Below, piece after piece: positions 44,992 to 53,172 of a DNA stretch of 64,000 bases; the stretch's first letter is position 1; each line of letters begins with the position of its first letter. The DNA lies in contig JBCFAY010000001.1 in assembly GCA_038562375.1 (NCBI GenBank), forward strand, positions 1 to 64,000, read 5' to 3'. Under the pieces are notes generated by a model that was not told the DNA's origin, did no database searches, and was given only the letters and a program-made list of their open reading frames with translations. The position numbers and the translations under genes were made by a program. Source of the stretch: JBCFAY01 sp038562375 (GTDB lineage Bacteria; Bacillota; Clostridia; Christensenellales; CAG-138).

Positions 44992-46031
44992 TATACCGTC
45001 CTCCCCCTGACGCGCTGAATAAAGGCGGGCAGGCTGCCCGAAGCGATGACGGACAGCACGGATATCCCTTGGATGATCTGCACAAACGCAACCGGAAGGC
45101 CGGTGACGATCTGCATGTTGGAAGCTCCGTTGCGCAGAGCGCCGAAGAAGAGCGCCGAGAGCATCACGCCGAGCGGGTGCAGGTTCGCAAGCAGCGCGAC
45201 GGCGATCGCGTCGTAGCCGAAGCCCGGTGAGAAATTCTCCACCAGGCGCTCATGCACGCCCATGATCTCGCAAGCGCCGGCCATCCCGGCAAGGGCGCCG
45301 GAGATGAGCATCGCGCCGATCATGATGCGTTTTGATTTGATGCCCGCATAGTCGCTCGCGGTGGCGTTCAGGCCCGTCGCGCGGATTTTAAAGCCGAAGG
45401 CGGATTTGTTTAGGATGAAATACAGCAAAAGGCTCAGCAGTATGAAGAATACGATGCCAAGATGCAGCCGCGTGCCCGGCACGACGAACGGCAACGGCGC
45501 GTACAGCCGTATGCTCTGCGGCAGAAGCTGCCCCGGCGCCTTGAGCGGGCCCTGCACCATATAGCTGGAAAAATAGATCGCGATGTAGTTGAGCAGCATC
45601 GTGACGACGATCTCGTTATAGCCGCGGTACGCCTTCGCCAAAGCCGGGATCAGCGCGAGGAACGCACCGGCCGCCATCGAAGCGAGCACGCAGAGCCCGA
45701 TGTGCAGCCCCGTGTTCAATCCCGCGAAATTGATGCCGACGATCGTCGCCAGAATTGCGCCGATCTGAAGCTGGCCTTCGCAGCCGATATTGAATATGCC
45801 CGCGCGGTAGGAGATCATGACCGCGAGGCCCGTCAGCCCCAGCGGAACGGTTTTGATCAAGCTGTTCGTAACGTTCCCGAGGTTCCCGAACGCGCCTGTA
45901 AAGAGCGCGGCGTAAGCCGAAAAAGGATCGGCGCCTTTGAGCATGACGATGAGCGCGCCCACCACGACGCCCGCAAGTATTCCCAACAACGGCGGCAAAA
46001 GCTTTTTTGAAAACCCGTTCTTTCGCTTCAT
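44991..46031 (-). CDS. ABC transporter permease, BMP/nucleoside type (second system, NupP-like)
   Basis: A 346-residue permease with the conserved YRAGIFNIGCEGQLQIGA region and IRATGLNATASDYAGI. It overlaps the ATPase gene by 4 bases and the smaller permease by 1, giving a tightly coupled set. Divergent from its counterpart at 10.0 kb, so the two systems are paralogues rather than a recent duplication. Confidence 0.92.
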   Translation of the reverse strand: MKRKNGFSKKLLPPLLGILAGVVVGALIVMLKGADPFSAYAALFTGAFGNLGNVTNSLIKTVPLGLTGLAVMISYRAGIFNIGCEGQLQIGAILATIVGINFAGLNTGLHIGLCVLASMAAGAFLALIPALAKAYRGYNEIVVTMLLNYIAIYFSSYMVQGPLKAPGQLLPQSIRLYAPLPFVVPGTRLHLGIVFFILLSLLLYFILNKSAFGFKIRATGLNATASDYAGIKSKRIMIGAMLISGALAGMAGACEIMGVHERLVENFSPGFGYDAIAVALLANLHPLGVMLSALFFGALRNGASNMQIVTGLPVAFVQIIQGISVLSVIASGSLPAFIQRVRGRTV

Positions 46032-47563
46032 TGCGGCACCACCTCATCAATCTTATCCTTGGATACGCCCGCCATCATCAGGCCGATCTGATCCACCGTC
46101 CTTTCCCCGTTGCGGAAAACGTCCACGAACTTACCCTTGTGGATGACCGCGATCCGATCGGACAGCGTGAGTATTTCGTCGAGTTCGGTGGACACAAGAA
46201 GCACCGCGATGCCCTTATCCCGCTGCTCGAGAATCTTCGTGCGCACGAACTCCGTCGCCCCGATGTCGAGGCCCCTCGTGGGCTGCACCGCCACCAGGAC
46301 GTTCATATCCCGGCTGATTTCGCGGGCCAGTATCACCTTTTGCTGGTTGCCTCCCGAGAGCGTGTTCGCGGGCGCCTCCGATCCCGAAACCTTGATCTGG
46401 TATTCCTTGATCAGCTCGTCCGCGTGGGAACGGATCTTCCGCCAATCGAGGATGCCCCGGCGGCAGTAGGGTTCGGCGTCATGCTCCTGGAGCACCAGAT
46501 CCTCCATGACGGTAAACTCCATGACAAGGCCCTTTTTCTGGCGATCCTGCGGGATGTGGGATACCTTTTTATCGATAAAATCCTTTGGATGGCGGCCTTT
46601 GATAAACTGCCCGCCGACGCGGATGCGGCCGCTCTTATACGGCAGCATACCGGTAACGACCTCGCTCAGCTCGATCTGGCCGTTGCCGTCCACGCCCGCG
46701 ATGCCGAATACCTCGCCCTTTCGGAGTTCCATGCTGATGCCGTCGACGACGTGCTTGTCGTGCTTATCGACAACGACGATATCCTCGGCCGAGAGCGCAA
46801 CTTCGCCCGCCTCATGGGCGCTGCGCTTGATGTTGAGCACCACGTCCCTGCCCACCATCATGTTGGCGAGCTGCTTTGGCGACGTATCCTTCACCGCCAC
46901 GGTGCCCACGACTTTGCCGTCCCTAAGCGCCGTCACGCGGTCGCAGACCTCCATGACCTCCTCGAGCTTATGCACGATCATGATGATCGACTTGCCTTCC
47001 TTTGCAAGCTTGCGGATGATGATGAACAGCTGCTCCACCTGCTGCGGGGTCAGCACCGCCGTCGCCTCGTCGAATATCAGGATGTTGGCGTTGCGATAGA
47101 GTATTTTGAGGATCTCCACCCGCTGCTGCAAGCCGACCGGAAGATCCTTGATCAGCGCGCGAGGGTCGATGTCGAACCCGTATTTGTCCGACAGCGCCTG
47201 AATCTCCCTTTCCGCCGATCTTATATCCAAAAAAGGCTCGCGCCTCTGTTTGAGTCCTAAAATAATGTTTTCCGTCACCGAGAGCTGGGACATCAGCATA
47301 AAGTGCTGATGCACCATGCCGATGCCGTTTGCGATCGCATCCTGGGCGCTCCTGATGTGCATCTGCTTATCGCGGATATGGATGTTCCCGCTCGTCATCG
47401 GGTACATGCCGTAAAGGCAATTCATCAACGTCGATTTACCCGCGCCGTTTTCGCCGAGCAGCGCGTGTATCTCGCCCTCCTCCAGGGAAAAATCGATATT
47501 GTCGTTGGCGACCACCGAGCCGAACACCTTGGTGATCCCCTGCATTCTCAACACACAGGCCAT
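46028..47563 (-). CDS. ABC transporter ATP-binding protein, BMP/nucleoside type (second system)
   Basis: A 511-residue double-domain ATPase. The first domain has LGENGAGKST, the second TLSGGNQQKVILARE and VAVQPTRGLDIGA. An open frame reaches back to 47641, but AAGGAG lies 7 bases before the ATG at 47563, which also begins the normal family N-terminus (ACVLRMQGITKVFGS). It energises the two permeases downstream. A 12-bp-stem hairpin separates it from the receptor gene. Confidence 0.94.
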   Translation of the reverse strand: MACVLRMQGITKVFGSVVANDNIDFSLEEGEIHALLGENGAGKSTLMNCLYGMYPMTSGNIHIRDKQMHIRSAQDAIANGIGMVHQHFMLMSQLSVTENIILGLKQRREPFLDIRSAEREIQALSDKYGFDIDPRALIKDLPVGLQQRVEILKILYRNANILIFDEATAVLTPQQVEQLFIIIRKLAKEGKSIIMIVHKLEEVMEVCDRVTALRDGKVVGTVAVKDTSPKQLANMMVGRDVVLNIKRSAHEAGEVALSAEDIVVVDKHDKHVVDGISMELRKGEVFGIAGVDGNGQIELSEVVTGMLPYKSGRIRVGGQFIKGRHPKDFIDKKVSHIPQDRQKKGLVMEFTVMEDLVLQEHDAEPYCRRGILDWRKIRSHADELIKEYQIKVSGSEAPANTLSGGNQQKVILAREISRDMNVLVAVQPTRGLDIGATEFVRTKILEQRDKGIAVLLVSTELDEILTLSDRIAVIHKGKFVDVFRNGERTVDQIGLMMAGVSKDKIDEVVPQ

Positions 47564-47615
47564 AAACACGCTCCTTTGGGACGCGATGCTGTTCCATTGA
47601 AACAAATATATTATA

Positions 47616-47652
47616 GCATAGCGCATGGACGACATCCTCACATGCGCTATGC
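47616..47652. other. Intercistronic hairpin between receptor and ATPase genes (second system)
   Basis: GCATAGCGCATG and CATGCGCTATGC are perfect 12-bp arms around a 13-base loop. No T tract follows on the minus strand. It occupies the same place as the hairpin in the first BMP operon. Confidence 0.75.
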
Positions 47653-47691
47653 CAAATTCTACATTTTTTTATTCAGGAGCGAGGATTCCCC

Positions 47692-48678
47692 TTACTGCCA
47701 CTTGCTCGTATCGAGCACCAGTGTGCCGTCTTTGATGGACTTCTCCAGATCGAGGATCTCCTGCTTGATCGTGGCGTCGACGTCTTCCGCCCATACGCCG
47801 AAGTACTGGCCGCCGTTGGCGATATTATACTCGGTCACAGCGGCGGGGAACTTGCCCGCGGCGAACTGATCGGCGACCTGCGCGATCATGAACGGCGTGG
47901 ACTGAACGGCGGACGTGATGACGACATCGGGAGCGATGTAGTTCATATCGCTCGCGAAGCCGATGAACTTGGCCTTGCCGTTGCTCTCCTGGCAGGCCTG
48001 GATCGCGCCCGCGTCGCAGGCGTCGCCAATGCCCATGAGGATATCGCACCCGGCGTTGATCTGCGCCACGGCGGCTTCATAGCCCTTCGCGACGTCCGTC
48101 CAACTGCCGGTATACGCGACCGAAACGTTCGATCCGGCAACCTTTTCCTCTACGGTGTGCTTAAACGCGGAAACCTCGGCGAGGATGCCCGGGGTCTCCA
48201 TCGCACCCACGAACCCTACCTTGCCGGTCTTGGTCATGCGCGCCGCGAGCTCGCCGCACAGATACCCAAGCTCATAGTAGCGGAACAAGCCGCTCCCCAT
48301 GTTCTTGTCATTGTTCACGACGCCGCAGATGCTGAAGAAGCAAGTATCGGGGAATTCCTTGGCAACTTCGAGCATGTAGTCGCCGTACTCATAGCCGTTG
48401 CCGTAAATCAGCGTGTAGCCGTTCTGGGCATAGTTGCGCAGTGTGGAGGGGATGTCCGCCGCGACGACGTTTTCGGTGTAGGTTGTTTCCCAGCCATGCG
48501 TTTCCTTGAGCTTCATCACCGCGTTGTACGCTTCCGTATTCCAGCCGCCGTCGTTGATCGGGCCGGAGCAAAGCAGAGCGACTTTGACAGCCTTTTGTTC
48601 TTTCGCACAGCCTGCAAAGGAAGCCACTAGCAGCAGCAACGTCAGCAACAGAGCGAAAAACCGTTTGTTAAGTTTCAT
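47692..48678 (-). CDS. BMP-family ABC transporter substrate-binding lipoprotein (second system)
   Basis: A 328-residue lipoprotein. The signal peptide ends in the lipobox FAGC with cysteine 24. The BMP fold is shown by LLCSGPINDGGWNTEAYNAV, YGNGYEYGDYMLEVAKEFPD, VGFVGAMETPGILAEVSAFK and DILMGIGDACDAGAIQA. The open frame extends 83 codons further, but AGGAGG lies 9 bases before the ATG at 48678, which begins the signal peptide. It is the first gene of the second importer operon, after a leader of about 550 nt. Confidence 0.95.
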   Translation of the reverse strand: MKLNKRFFALLLTLLLLVASFAGCAKEQKAVKVALLCSGPINDGGWNTEAYNAVMKLKETHGWETTYTENVVAADIPSTLRNYAQNGYTLIYGNGYEYGDYMLEVAKEFPDTCFFSICGVVNNDKNMGSGLFRYYELGYLCGELAARMTKTGKVGFVGAMETPGILAEVSAFKHTVEEKVAGSNVSVAYTGSWTDVAKGYEAAVAQINAGCDILMGIGDACDAGAIQACQESNGKAKFIGFASDMNYIAPDVVITSAVQSTPFMIAQVADQFAAGKFPAAVTEYNIANGGQYFGVWAEDVDATIKQEILDLEKSIKDGTLVLDTSKWQ

Positions 48679-49519
48679 GTACAAGCTCCTCCTAATGTTT
48701 ATTTTTGGAATTGGGGCATGCCGCATCGTGTTTCTCCCTCTCACCTCCCAGCTTTCTATAAAAACCGGCTCTTGCGGAAGTCGGTGCAACGAAAGCCCGT
48801 GATGCAACCAGTTACACATGGGCATCAACAGCATCGTGAACCGGCAATCGAAGGGATATCGGATCTTTGAATTCCCTGATTCGCCGATGATCGGGGATCG
48901 CGCCGATCCCATATACATACAATGCAATCACAAATTGAGTTTATCGATATCGTCGGCGCGGCTTGAGGAAGCGACGGCACGCTCCGGCAGCGGCCCGCAA
49001 TCCCGCTCAGGGCGCCGTGCGGCGTTGCCGAAGGGGGGAACGGTTGCACGTTTGATTTGTATCGGCGATGCGATCGGGCAAATATCCAAGGTGCTCCGAA
49101 CAAATGATCCCAGTGACTCGGGTTCGCCCCAAAAGCGAGGGTTCGCTTACGCGGTTCGTCCCATACCCGGGCGGAAGACCGTCGTTAACGCCATAAATCA
49201 GCAGTTCAGCGGAGCAGCAGGCTTATCTGCTAATATTATACATTCGTATGATTCTTGTGTGTACTGAGATTATTTGTGTAATTCGACATTCTTTTATATG
49301 GTATCTGTGTATCAATCCAGGGATTTATGCTTGATACCGCGTAGGTTTGATCGAAAACCGGTTTAAGATTTTACAGGTGCAAAGCGTTCCTATTGCCGGA
49401 AACACAAAGGATACGCCGTGTGTATGACGGCGCACCCAAGATTCCCATTTAAAGGGATACTCTCTGCTTTTAAGGCGCAAATTCCGCCCGATCTTTGCCG
49501 ATTTAGAACGCGGAAGGGA
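48679..49519. other. Long intergenic region with a probable structured leader
   Basis: The 841 bases between the BMP receptor and the NuoF-like gene contain no convincing gene. On the minus strand a TATAAT (49235-49240) would start a leader of about 550 nt. It holds several hairpins: AGCAG/CTGCT just after the start, AAGCGA/TCGCTT with an ACCC loop near 49130, a long GC-rich dyad with CGGCACG/CGTGCCG ends (about 48972-49022) and GGGATCG/CGATCCC with a 3-base loop (48894-48910). No known riboswitch consensus was recognised. Confidence 0.5.
49235..49263 (-). promoter_or_regulatory. Candidate promoter of the second BMP operon
   Basis: Minus strand: -10 TATAAT (49235-49240), 17-base spacer, -35 TACACA (49258-49263, four of six matches). 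It lies about 550 bases before the receptor start. Confidence 0.45.
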
Positions 49520-51316
49520 TTAACGCTTGAGTATCGCGTCGAACTTGCAGCGATCCGAGCAGGCTCCGCATTTGATGCATTTATCCTGATCGATCGTATA
49601 AGGGGCCTTGAGTATGCCGCTGATCGCGTTGACCGGGCACGCCTTCGCGCACAGGCTGCAGCCCTTGCACGCGTGCGGATCGATATAGTAGCTCATCAGC
49701 GCCTTGCAGACGCCCGCCGGACAGTGCCGCTCGTTGATGTGCGCCTCGTACTCGTCCCGGAAGTAGCGGATCGTCGAAAGCACCGGGTTGGGCGCGGTCT
49801 GGCCGAGCCCGCACAGAGACGTATCCTTGATGTTCTTGGCGAGCCTTTCAAGCTTTTCAATATCCCCGGGCTTGCCCCGGCCCTCGGTAATATCCGTGAG
49901 CATTTCGTACATGCGGCGCGTGCCGATACGGCAGGGCGGGCATTTCCCGCAGGACTCGTCGACGGTGAATTCGAGGAAGAATTTGGCGATGTTGACCATG
50001 CAATTGTCTTCATCCATTACGATCATGCCGCCCGAGCCCATCATCGAGCCGATGGAAATCAGGTTGTCGTAATCGATCTGGATATCCAAAAGCTCCGCCG
50101 GGATGCATCCGCCCGAAGGCCCGCCGGTCTGCGCCGCCTTGAAGTCCCTGCCCCCGGGGATGCCTCCGCCGATCTCATAGATGATTTCGCGCAAAGTGGT
50201 GCCCATCGGAACCTCGACGAGGCCGGTATTGTTGATCTTCCCGCCGAGCGCGAACACCTTGGTGCCCTTGCTGCGCTGTGTCCCAATCGATGAAAACCAT
50301 TCCGCGCCCTTCAGGATGATCTGCGGCACATTCGCATAGGTCTCGACGTTGTTCAAAAGCGTGGGCTTTCCAAAGAGGCCCTTGACCGCGGGAAACGGCG
50401 GACGCGGGCGCGGCTCGCCGCGCTTGCCCTCGATCGAGGCGAGCAGCGCGGTTTCCTCGCCGCAGACGAACGCCCCGGAGCCGAGGCGGATATCGATGTC
50501 GAAATTGAAGCCCGTGCCGAAGATATCCGTCCCGAGCAGGCCGAGCCCGCGCGCCTGCTGGATCGCGATGTTCAGGCGTTTGACCGCGATCGGGTACTCC
50601 GCCCGGACATAGATGTAACCTTGCTGCGCGCCGATCGCATAGCCCGCGATGGCCATCGCCTCGAGCACGGCGTGCGGGTCGCCCTCGAGCACGGAACGAT
50701 CCATAAACGCGCCCGGGTCGCCCTCGTCCGCGTTGCAGCAGACATATTTCACATCGCTGACGGGCTTCATCGCAAGCTCCCACTTGAGTCCCGTGGGGAA
50801 CCCGCCGCCGCCGCGGCCGCGAAGCCCGGAGTCCTTTATGATCTTGATGATCTGCTCCGGCGTCATCTCGGTAAGGCATTTGCCCAGGGCGGCATATCCG
50901 TCGAACGCGATATATTCGTCGATATTCTCGGGGTCGATGACGCCGCAGTTGCGAAGCGCGACGCGCATTTGCTTCTTGTAAAACTCCACCTGGTTGAGCG
51001 AGCGGATCGACTGATCCTCCGCCACGCTCTCCGAGTAGAGCAAATCCCTGACGATGCGGCCTTTGAGCAAATGCTCGTTTACGATGCGCGATACGTCGGC
51101 CTCTTTGATATGGCAGTAGAACGCGCCTTCGGGATACACGATCACGATCGGCCCGTTCTCGCACAGGCCAAAGCAACCCGTGTGCACGATCTTGACTTCC
51201 TTTTCAAGGGAAGCCTTACTGAGCTCTTTCTCAAATTCCGCGATGATCGCCCGCGAGCCGGAAGAAGAACAGCCGGTGCCACCACAGATCAATACCTGTG
51301 AACGAAAATACTCCAT
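49520..51316 (-). CDS. NADH-binding flavoprotein subunit, NuoF/HydB type
   Basis: A 598-residue cytoplasmic iron-sulfur flavoprotein. Order of domains: an N-terminal thioredoxin-like 2Fe-2S domain (CGGTGCSSSG, CFGLCENGP), the FMN/NADH domain (GRGGGGFPTGLKW, NADEGDPGAFMDR), an SLBB segment, the 4Fe-4S site ESCGKCPPCRIGTRRM and two C-terminal ferredoxin clusters (CKGCSLCAKACP, CIKCGACSDRC). This is the layout of HydB of bifurcating [FeFe]-hydrogenases, and of related NAD-linked formate dehydrogenase or Nfn-like partners. AGGAGGAG precedes ATG. It is the last gene here; no catalytic HydA gene follows. Confidence 0.92.
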   Translation of the reverse strand: MEYFRSQVLICGGTGCSSSGSRAIIAEFEKELSKASLEKEVKIVHTGCFGLCENGPIVIVYPEGAFYCHIKEADVSRIVNEHLLKGRIVRDLLYSESVAEDQSIRSLNQVEFYKKQMRVALRNCGVIDPENIDEYIAFDGYAALGKCLTEMTPEQIIKIIKDSGLRGRGGGGFPTGLKWELAMKPVSDVKYVCCNADEGDPGAFMDRSVLEGDPHAVLEAMAIAGYAIGAQQGYIYVRAEYPIAVKRLNIAIQQARGLGLLGTDIFGTGFNFDIDIRLGSGAFVCGEETALLASIEGKRGEPRPRPPFPAVKGLFGKPTLLNNVETYANVPQIILKGAEWFSSIGTQRSKGTKVFALGGKINNTGLVEVPMGTTLREIIYEIGGGIPGGRDFKAAQTGGPSGGCIPAELLDIQIDYDNLISIGSMMGSGGMIVMDEDNCMVNIAKFFLEFTVDESCGKCPPCRIGTRRMYEMLTDITEGRGKPGDIEKLERLAKNIKDTSLCGLGQTAPNPVLSTIRYFRDEYEAHINERHCPAGVCKALMSYYIDPHACKGCSLCAKACPVNAISGILKAPYTIDQDKCIKCGACSDRCKFDAILKR

Positions 51317-51333
51317 TTCCTTCTCCTCCTGCC

Positions 51334-51711
51334 CTACTGGTGGTTCTTATCGTAATGCCCGATCGTATACTCGTCCACGACCCTGCCGTTGACGATATCC
51401 TCGGTGACGATCCTGCCGATCATGTCGGGCGTAACGCGGACGTATGTGGTTTTCTCCTGTGCGCTCCTGTATACTTCAACGATCGGTTCAAGGCGGCACA
51501 TGCCGATGCAACCCGTCTGTGAGACGACGACGCCCTTTAGCCCCCGCCTTGCGATCTCCTCCACGAAGCCGGAGAGAACCGGCCGCGCGCCCGCCGAGAT
51601 ACCGCAGGTGGCCATGCCCACGACGATCCGCGTCCCGCCCTGTTCCTTTCTTAAGCTCATGTTCTCGAGCGTTCTTTGGCGAATCTCTTCCAGTTCCTTC
51701 AAGGACTTCAT
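51334..51711 (-). CDS. 2Fe-2S thioredoxin-like ferredoxin domain protein
   Basis: A 125-residue protein with a helical N-terminus and a thioredoxin-like 2Fe-2S domain: GMATCGISAGARP and SQTGCIGMCRLEP supply four cysteines. Such proteins accompany NuoE/NuoF-like subunits in clostridial hydrogenase operons and probably carry electrons within the complex. GGAGG stands 10 bases before ATG. It is 3 bases after the ATPase-domain gene and 17 bases before the NuoF-like gene. Confidence 0.85.
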   Translation of the reverse strand: MKSLKELEEIRQRTLENMSLRKEQGGTRIVVGMATCGISAGARPVLSGFVEEIARRGLKGVVVSQTGCIGMCRLEPIVEVYRSAQEKTTYVRVTPDMIGRIVTEDIVNGRVVDEYTIGHYDKNHQ

Positions 51712-51714
51712 CGG

Positions 51715-52269
51715 TCAAATACCTCCGTAAAGTTTTTTGACGCCCTCATCGATATATTCGCGGATCCATACGGCTACCTCCGGGGCATCGATCGGCGCCG
51801 AGCCAAGATAGCGCCGGATCTCGCGCGTATCAAAAACGAACGCCGTACCGTCCACACGGCAGCAAAACACAAATTCCACGTCCGGCTTAGCCAGGATCAA
51901 AACCTGCATCGTCTCGGCGATATCGCCGAGCGGCGGCCTATCGATATGGGAGATCGGATATCCCGCCTGAACAAGGGTTCCGGCATTCGGCGCCGATTGA
52001 AGCGAAAAGCTTCCGCCGCACAGGTCCGCGCCCGCCTTGAACATAGGAAGGCCCAAACCCACCTTTCTCGTCGTGCGGGTGGTTACAAAGGGGCTCAGCA
52101 CGGATTCGGCCAATCCCTTGTCCATGCCGGAGCCGTCGTCGCGGAGCGTTATCAGGAGCCGATCCTTCGCATGATCGACATCGATCTCGATCCCCACATG
52201 CGTAGCGCCCGCCGCGAGCGCGTTTTCGGCAATATCCAGAATATGAAGAGAGATCTCCTTCATCTTCAC
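51715..52269 (-). CDS. ATP-binding (HATPase_c) protein of the hydrogenase-type operon
   Basis: A 184-residue protein with a histidine-kinase-like ATPase domain but no phosphoacceptor domain: N box HILDIAENALAAGA, G1 DDGSGMD, G2 RKVGLGLPMFKAGADL. The C-terminal 60 residues are not recognised. Proteins of this kind recur between NuoE-like and 2Fe-2S genes in clostridial [FeFe]-hydrogenase operons, with an unknown role, perhaps regulatory. The start is GTG at 52269 or ATG at 52263; both follow the upstream stop closely, so translation is probably coupled. Confidence 0.85.
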   Translation of the reverse strand: MKMKEISLHILDIAENALAAGATHVGIEIDVDHAKDRLLITLRDDGSGMDKGLAESVLSPFVTTRTTRKVGLGLPMFKAGADLCGGSFSLQSAPNAGTLVQAGYPISHIDRPPLGDIAETMQVLILAKPDVEFVFCCRVDGTAFVFDTREIRRYLGSAPIDAPEVAVWIREYIDEGVKKLYGGI

Positions 52270-52275
52270 ATAAAC

Positions 52276-52761
52276 TCAATGACTCTCGCGGAGGTTGGAG
52301 ATGATATCCGCGATATCGGAGCTCTTGAGCCTGCCGAACACCTGATCGTTGACCATCATCGCCGGAGCCAGGCCGCAGCAGCCGATGCACCTTGTCGCCT
52401 CCAGCGTGAACAGGCCGTCTTTGGTCGTATGCCCTACCTCGACGCCCAGGAGCTTATTCAACTCATCCATGATGTGCTGCGCGCCGCGAACATAGCAGGC
52501 CGTTCCCGTGCAGACGCTGATGGTGTTCTTGCCCCTGGGCTTGAGCGTGAACTGCGAATAAAATGTGGACACCCCGTAAATCGTGGCTACAGGAATGTCC
52601 GTTTTTTCGGCGATATATTGCTGCAGTTTCTCGTCGACACATCCAAAAATCACCTGCGTATGCTGCATGATCGGAAGCAATCCCCCCGGCTGGTCTTTCC
52701 ATTGCTCGATGATCGAATCCAACTGTTGATATTGCTCGCGAACACTGCTCACGCTCGACAT
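52276..52761 (-). CDS. NuoE/HydC-type 2Fe-2S subunit
   Basis: A 161-residue protein of the 24-kDa NADH dehydrogenase subunit family. The helical N-terminus is followed by the thioredoxin-like domain with VSVCTGTACYVRGA-like (here ISVCTGTACYVRGAQHIM) and CIGCCGLAPAMMVND, giving the four 2Fe-2S cysteines. It partners the NuoF-like subunit for NADH oxidation. The ATG at 52761 has AAGGAGG 9 bases upstream; an ATG at 52794 is in frame but lies upstream of that ribosome site. First gene of the operon. Confidence 0.9.
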   Translation of the reverse strand: MSSVSSVREQYQQLDSIIEQWKDQPGGLLPIMQHTQVIFGCVDEKLQQYIAEKTDIPVATIYGVSTFYSQFTLKPRGKNTISVCTGTACYVRGAQHIMDELNKLLGVEVGHTTKDGLFTLEATRCIGCCGLAPAMMVNDQVFGRLKSSDIADIISNLRESH

Positions 52762-53172
52762 GTCATCTTTCCTCCTTATGGCATATAGCATCAAAACGGA
52801 ATATGTTAAATTTTCGACGATTAATCCCGAATAATACTATCACAATAAATCTAAAAAGGAAAGGGATTTATCGGCATATTTCAATCTACTTAAGCGTATA
52901 TCGTCAATACCATTCGCACGATTGGCTCTATTATTTATCCTTATGAATCGAAATTAATTTTCAATTCAATCCGTCCCGGTTTATCAAGGGCGATCCTGTA
53001 TGGAAGGATCGTATTCCGGCGGTTTTCACATTCTGTTCGCGCATCGCCCGATGATGTGGCGCATGATTATGCAGTTTCTCTGTCCCGTATTTCATTCCGA
53101 CAAAAACGGCGCGCGCCTCGAGCCAAGGCGCGCGCCGATATGGAAATATGAAATTTTTCAGAAAATCGATCT
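52762..53172. other. Intergenic region between the NuoE-like and acyl-CoA ligase genes
   Basis: The 411 bases are AT-rich next to the NuoE-like gene, where its promoter must lie, though no good hexamer pair stands out. The only firm element is the terminator at 53101-53137. No gene seen, and no Rex-type operator recognised. Confidence 0.6.
53101..53137 (-). terminator. Terminator of the acyl-CoA ligase gene
   Basis: CGGCGCGCGCCT and AGGCGCGCGCCG are perfect 12-bp arms around 7 bases; on the minus strand TTTTTG follows. It lies about 35 bases past the ligase stop. Confidence 0.85.

Noticed and set aside
52762..53100. Rex operator before the NuoE/NuoF-type operon
   Set aside because: TTGTGATAGTATTATTC is weakly similar to half of a Rex box but has no symmetric partner and does not match the palindrome before rex.
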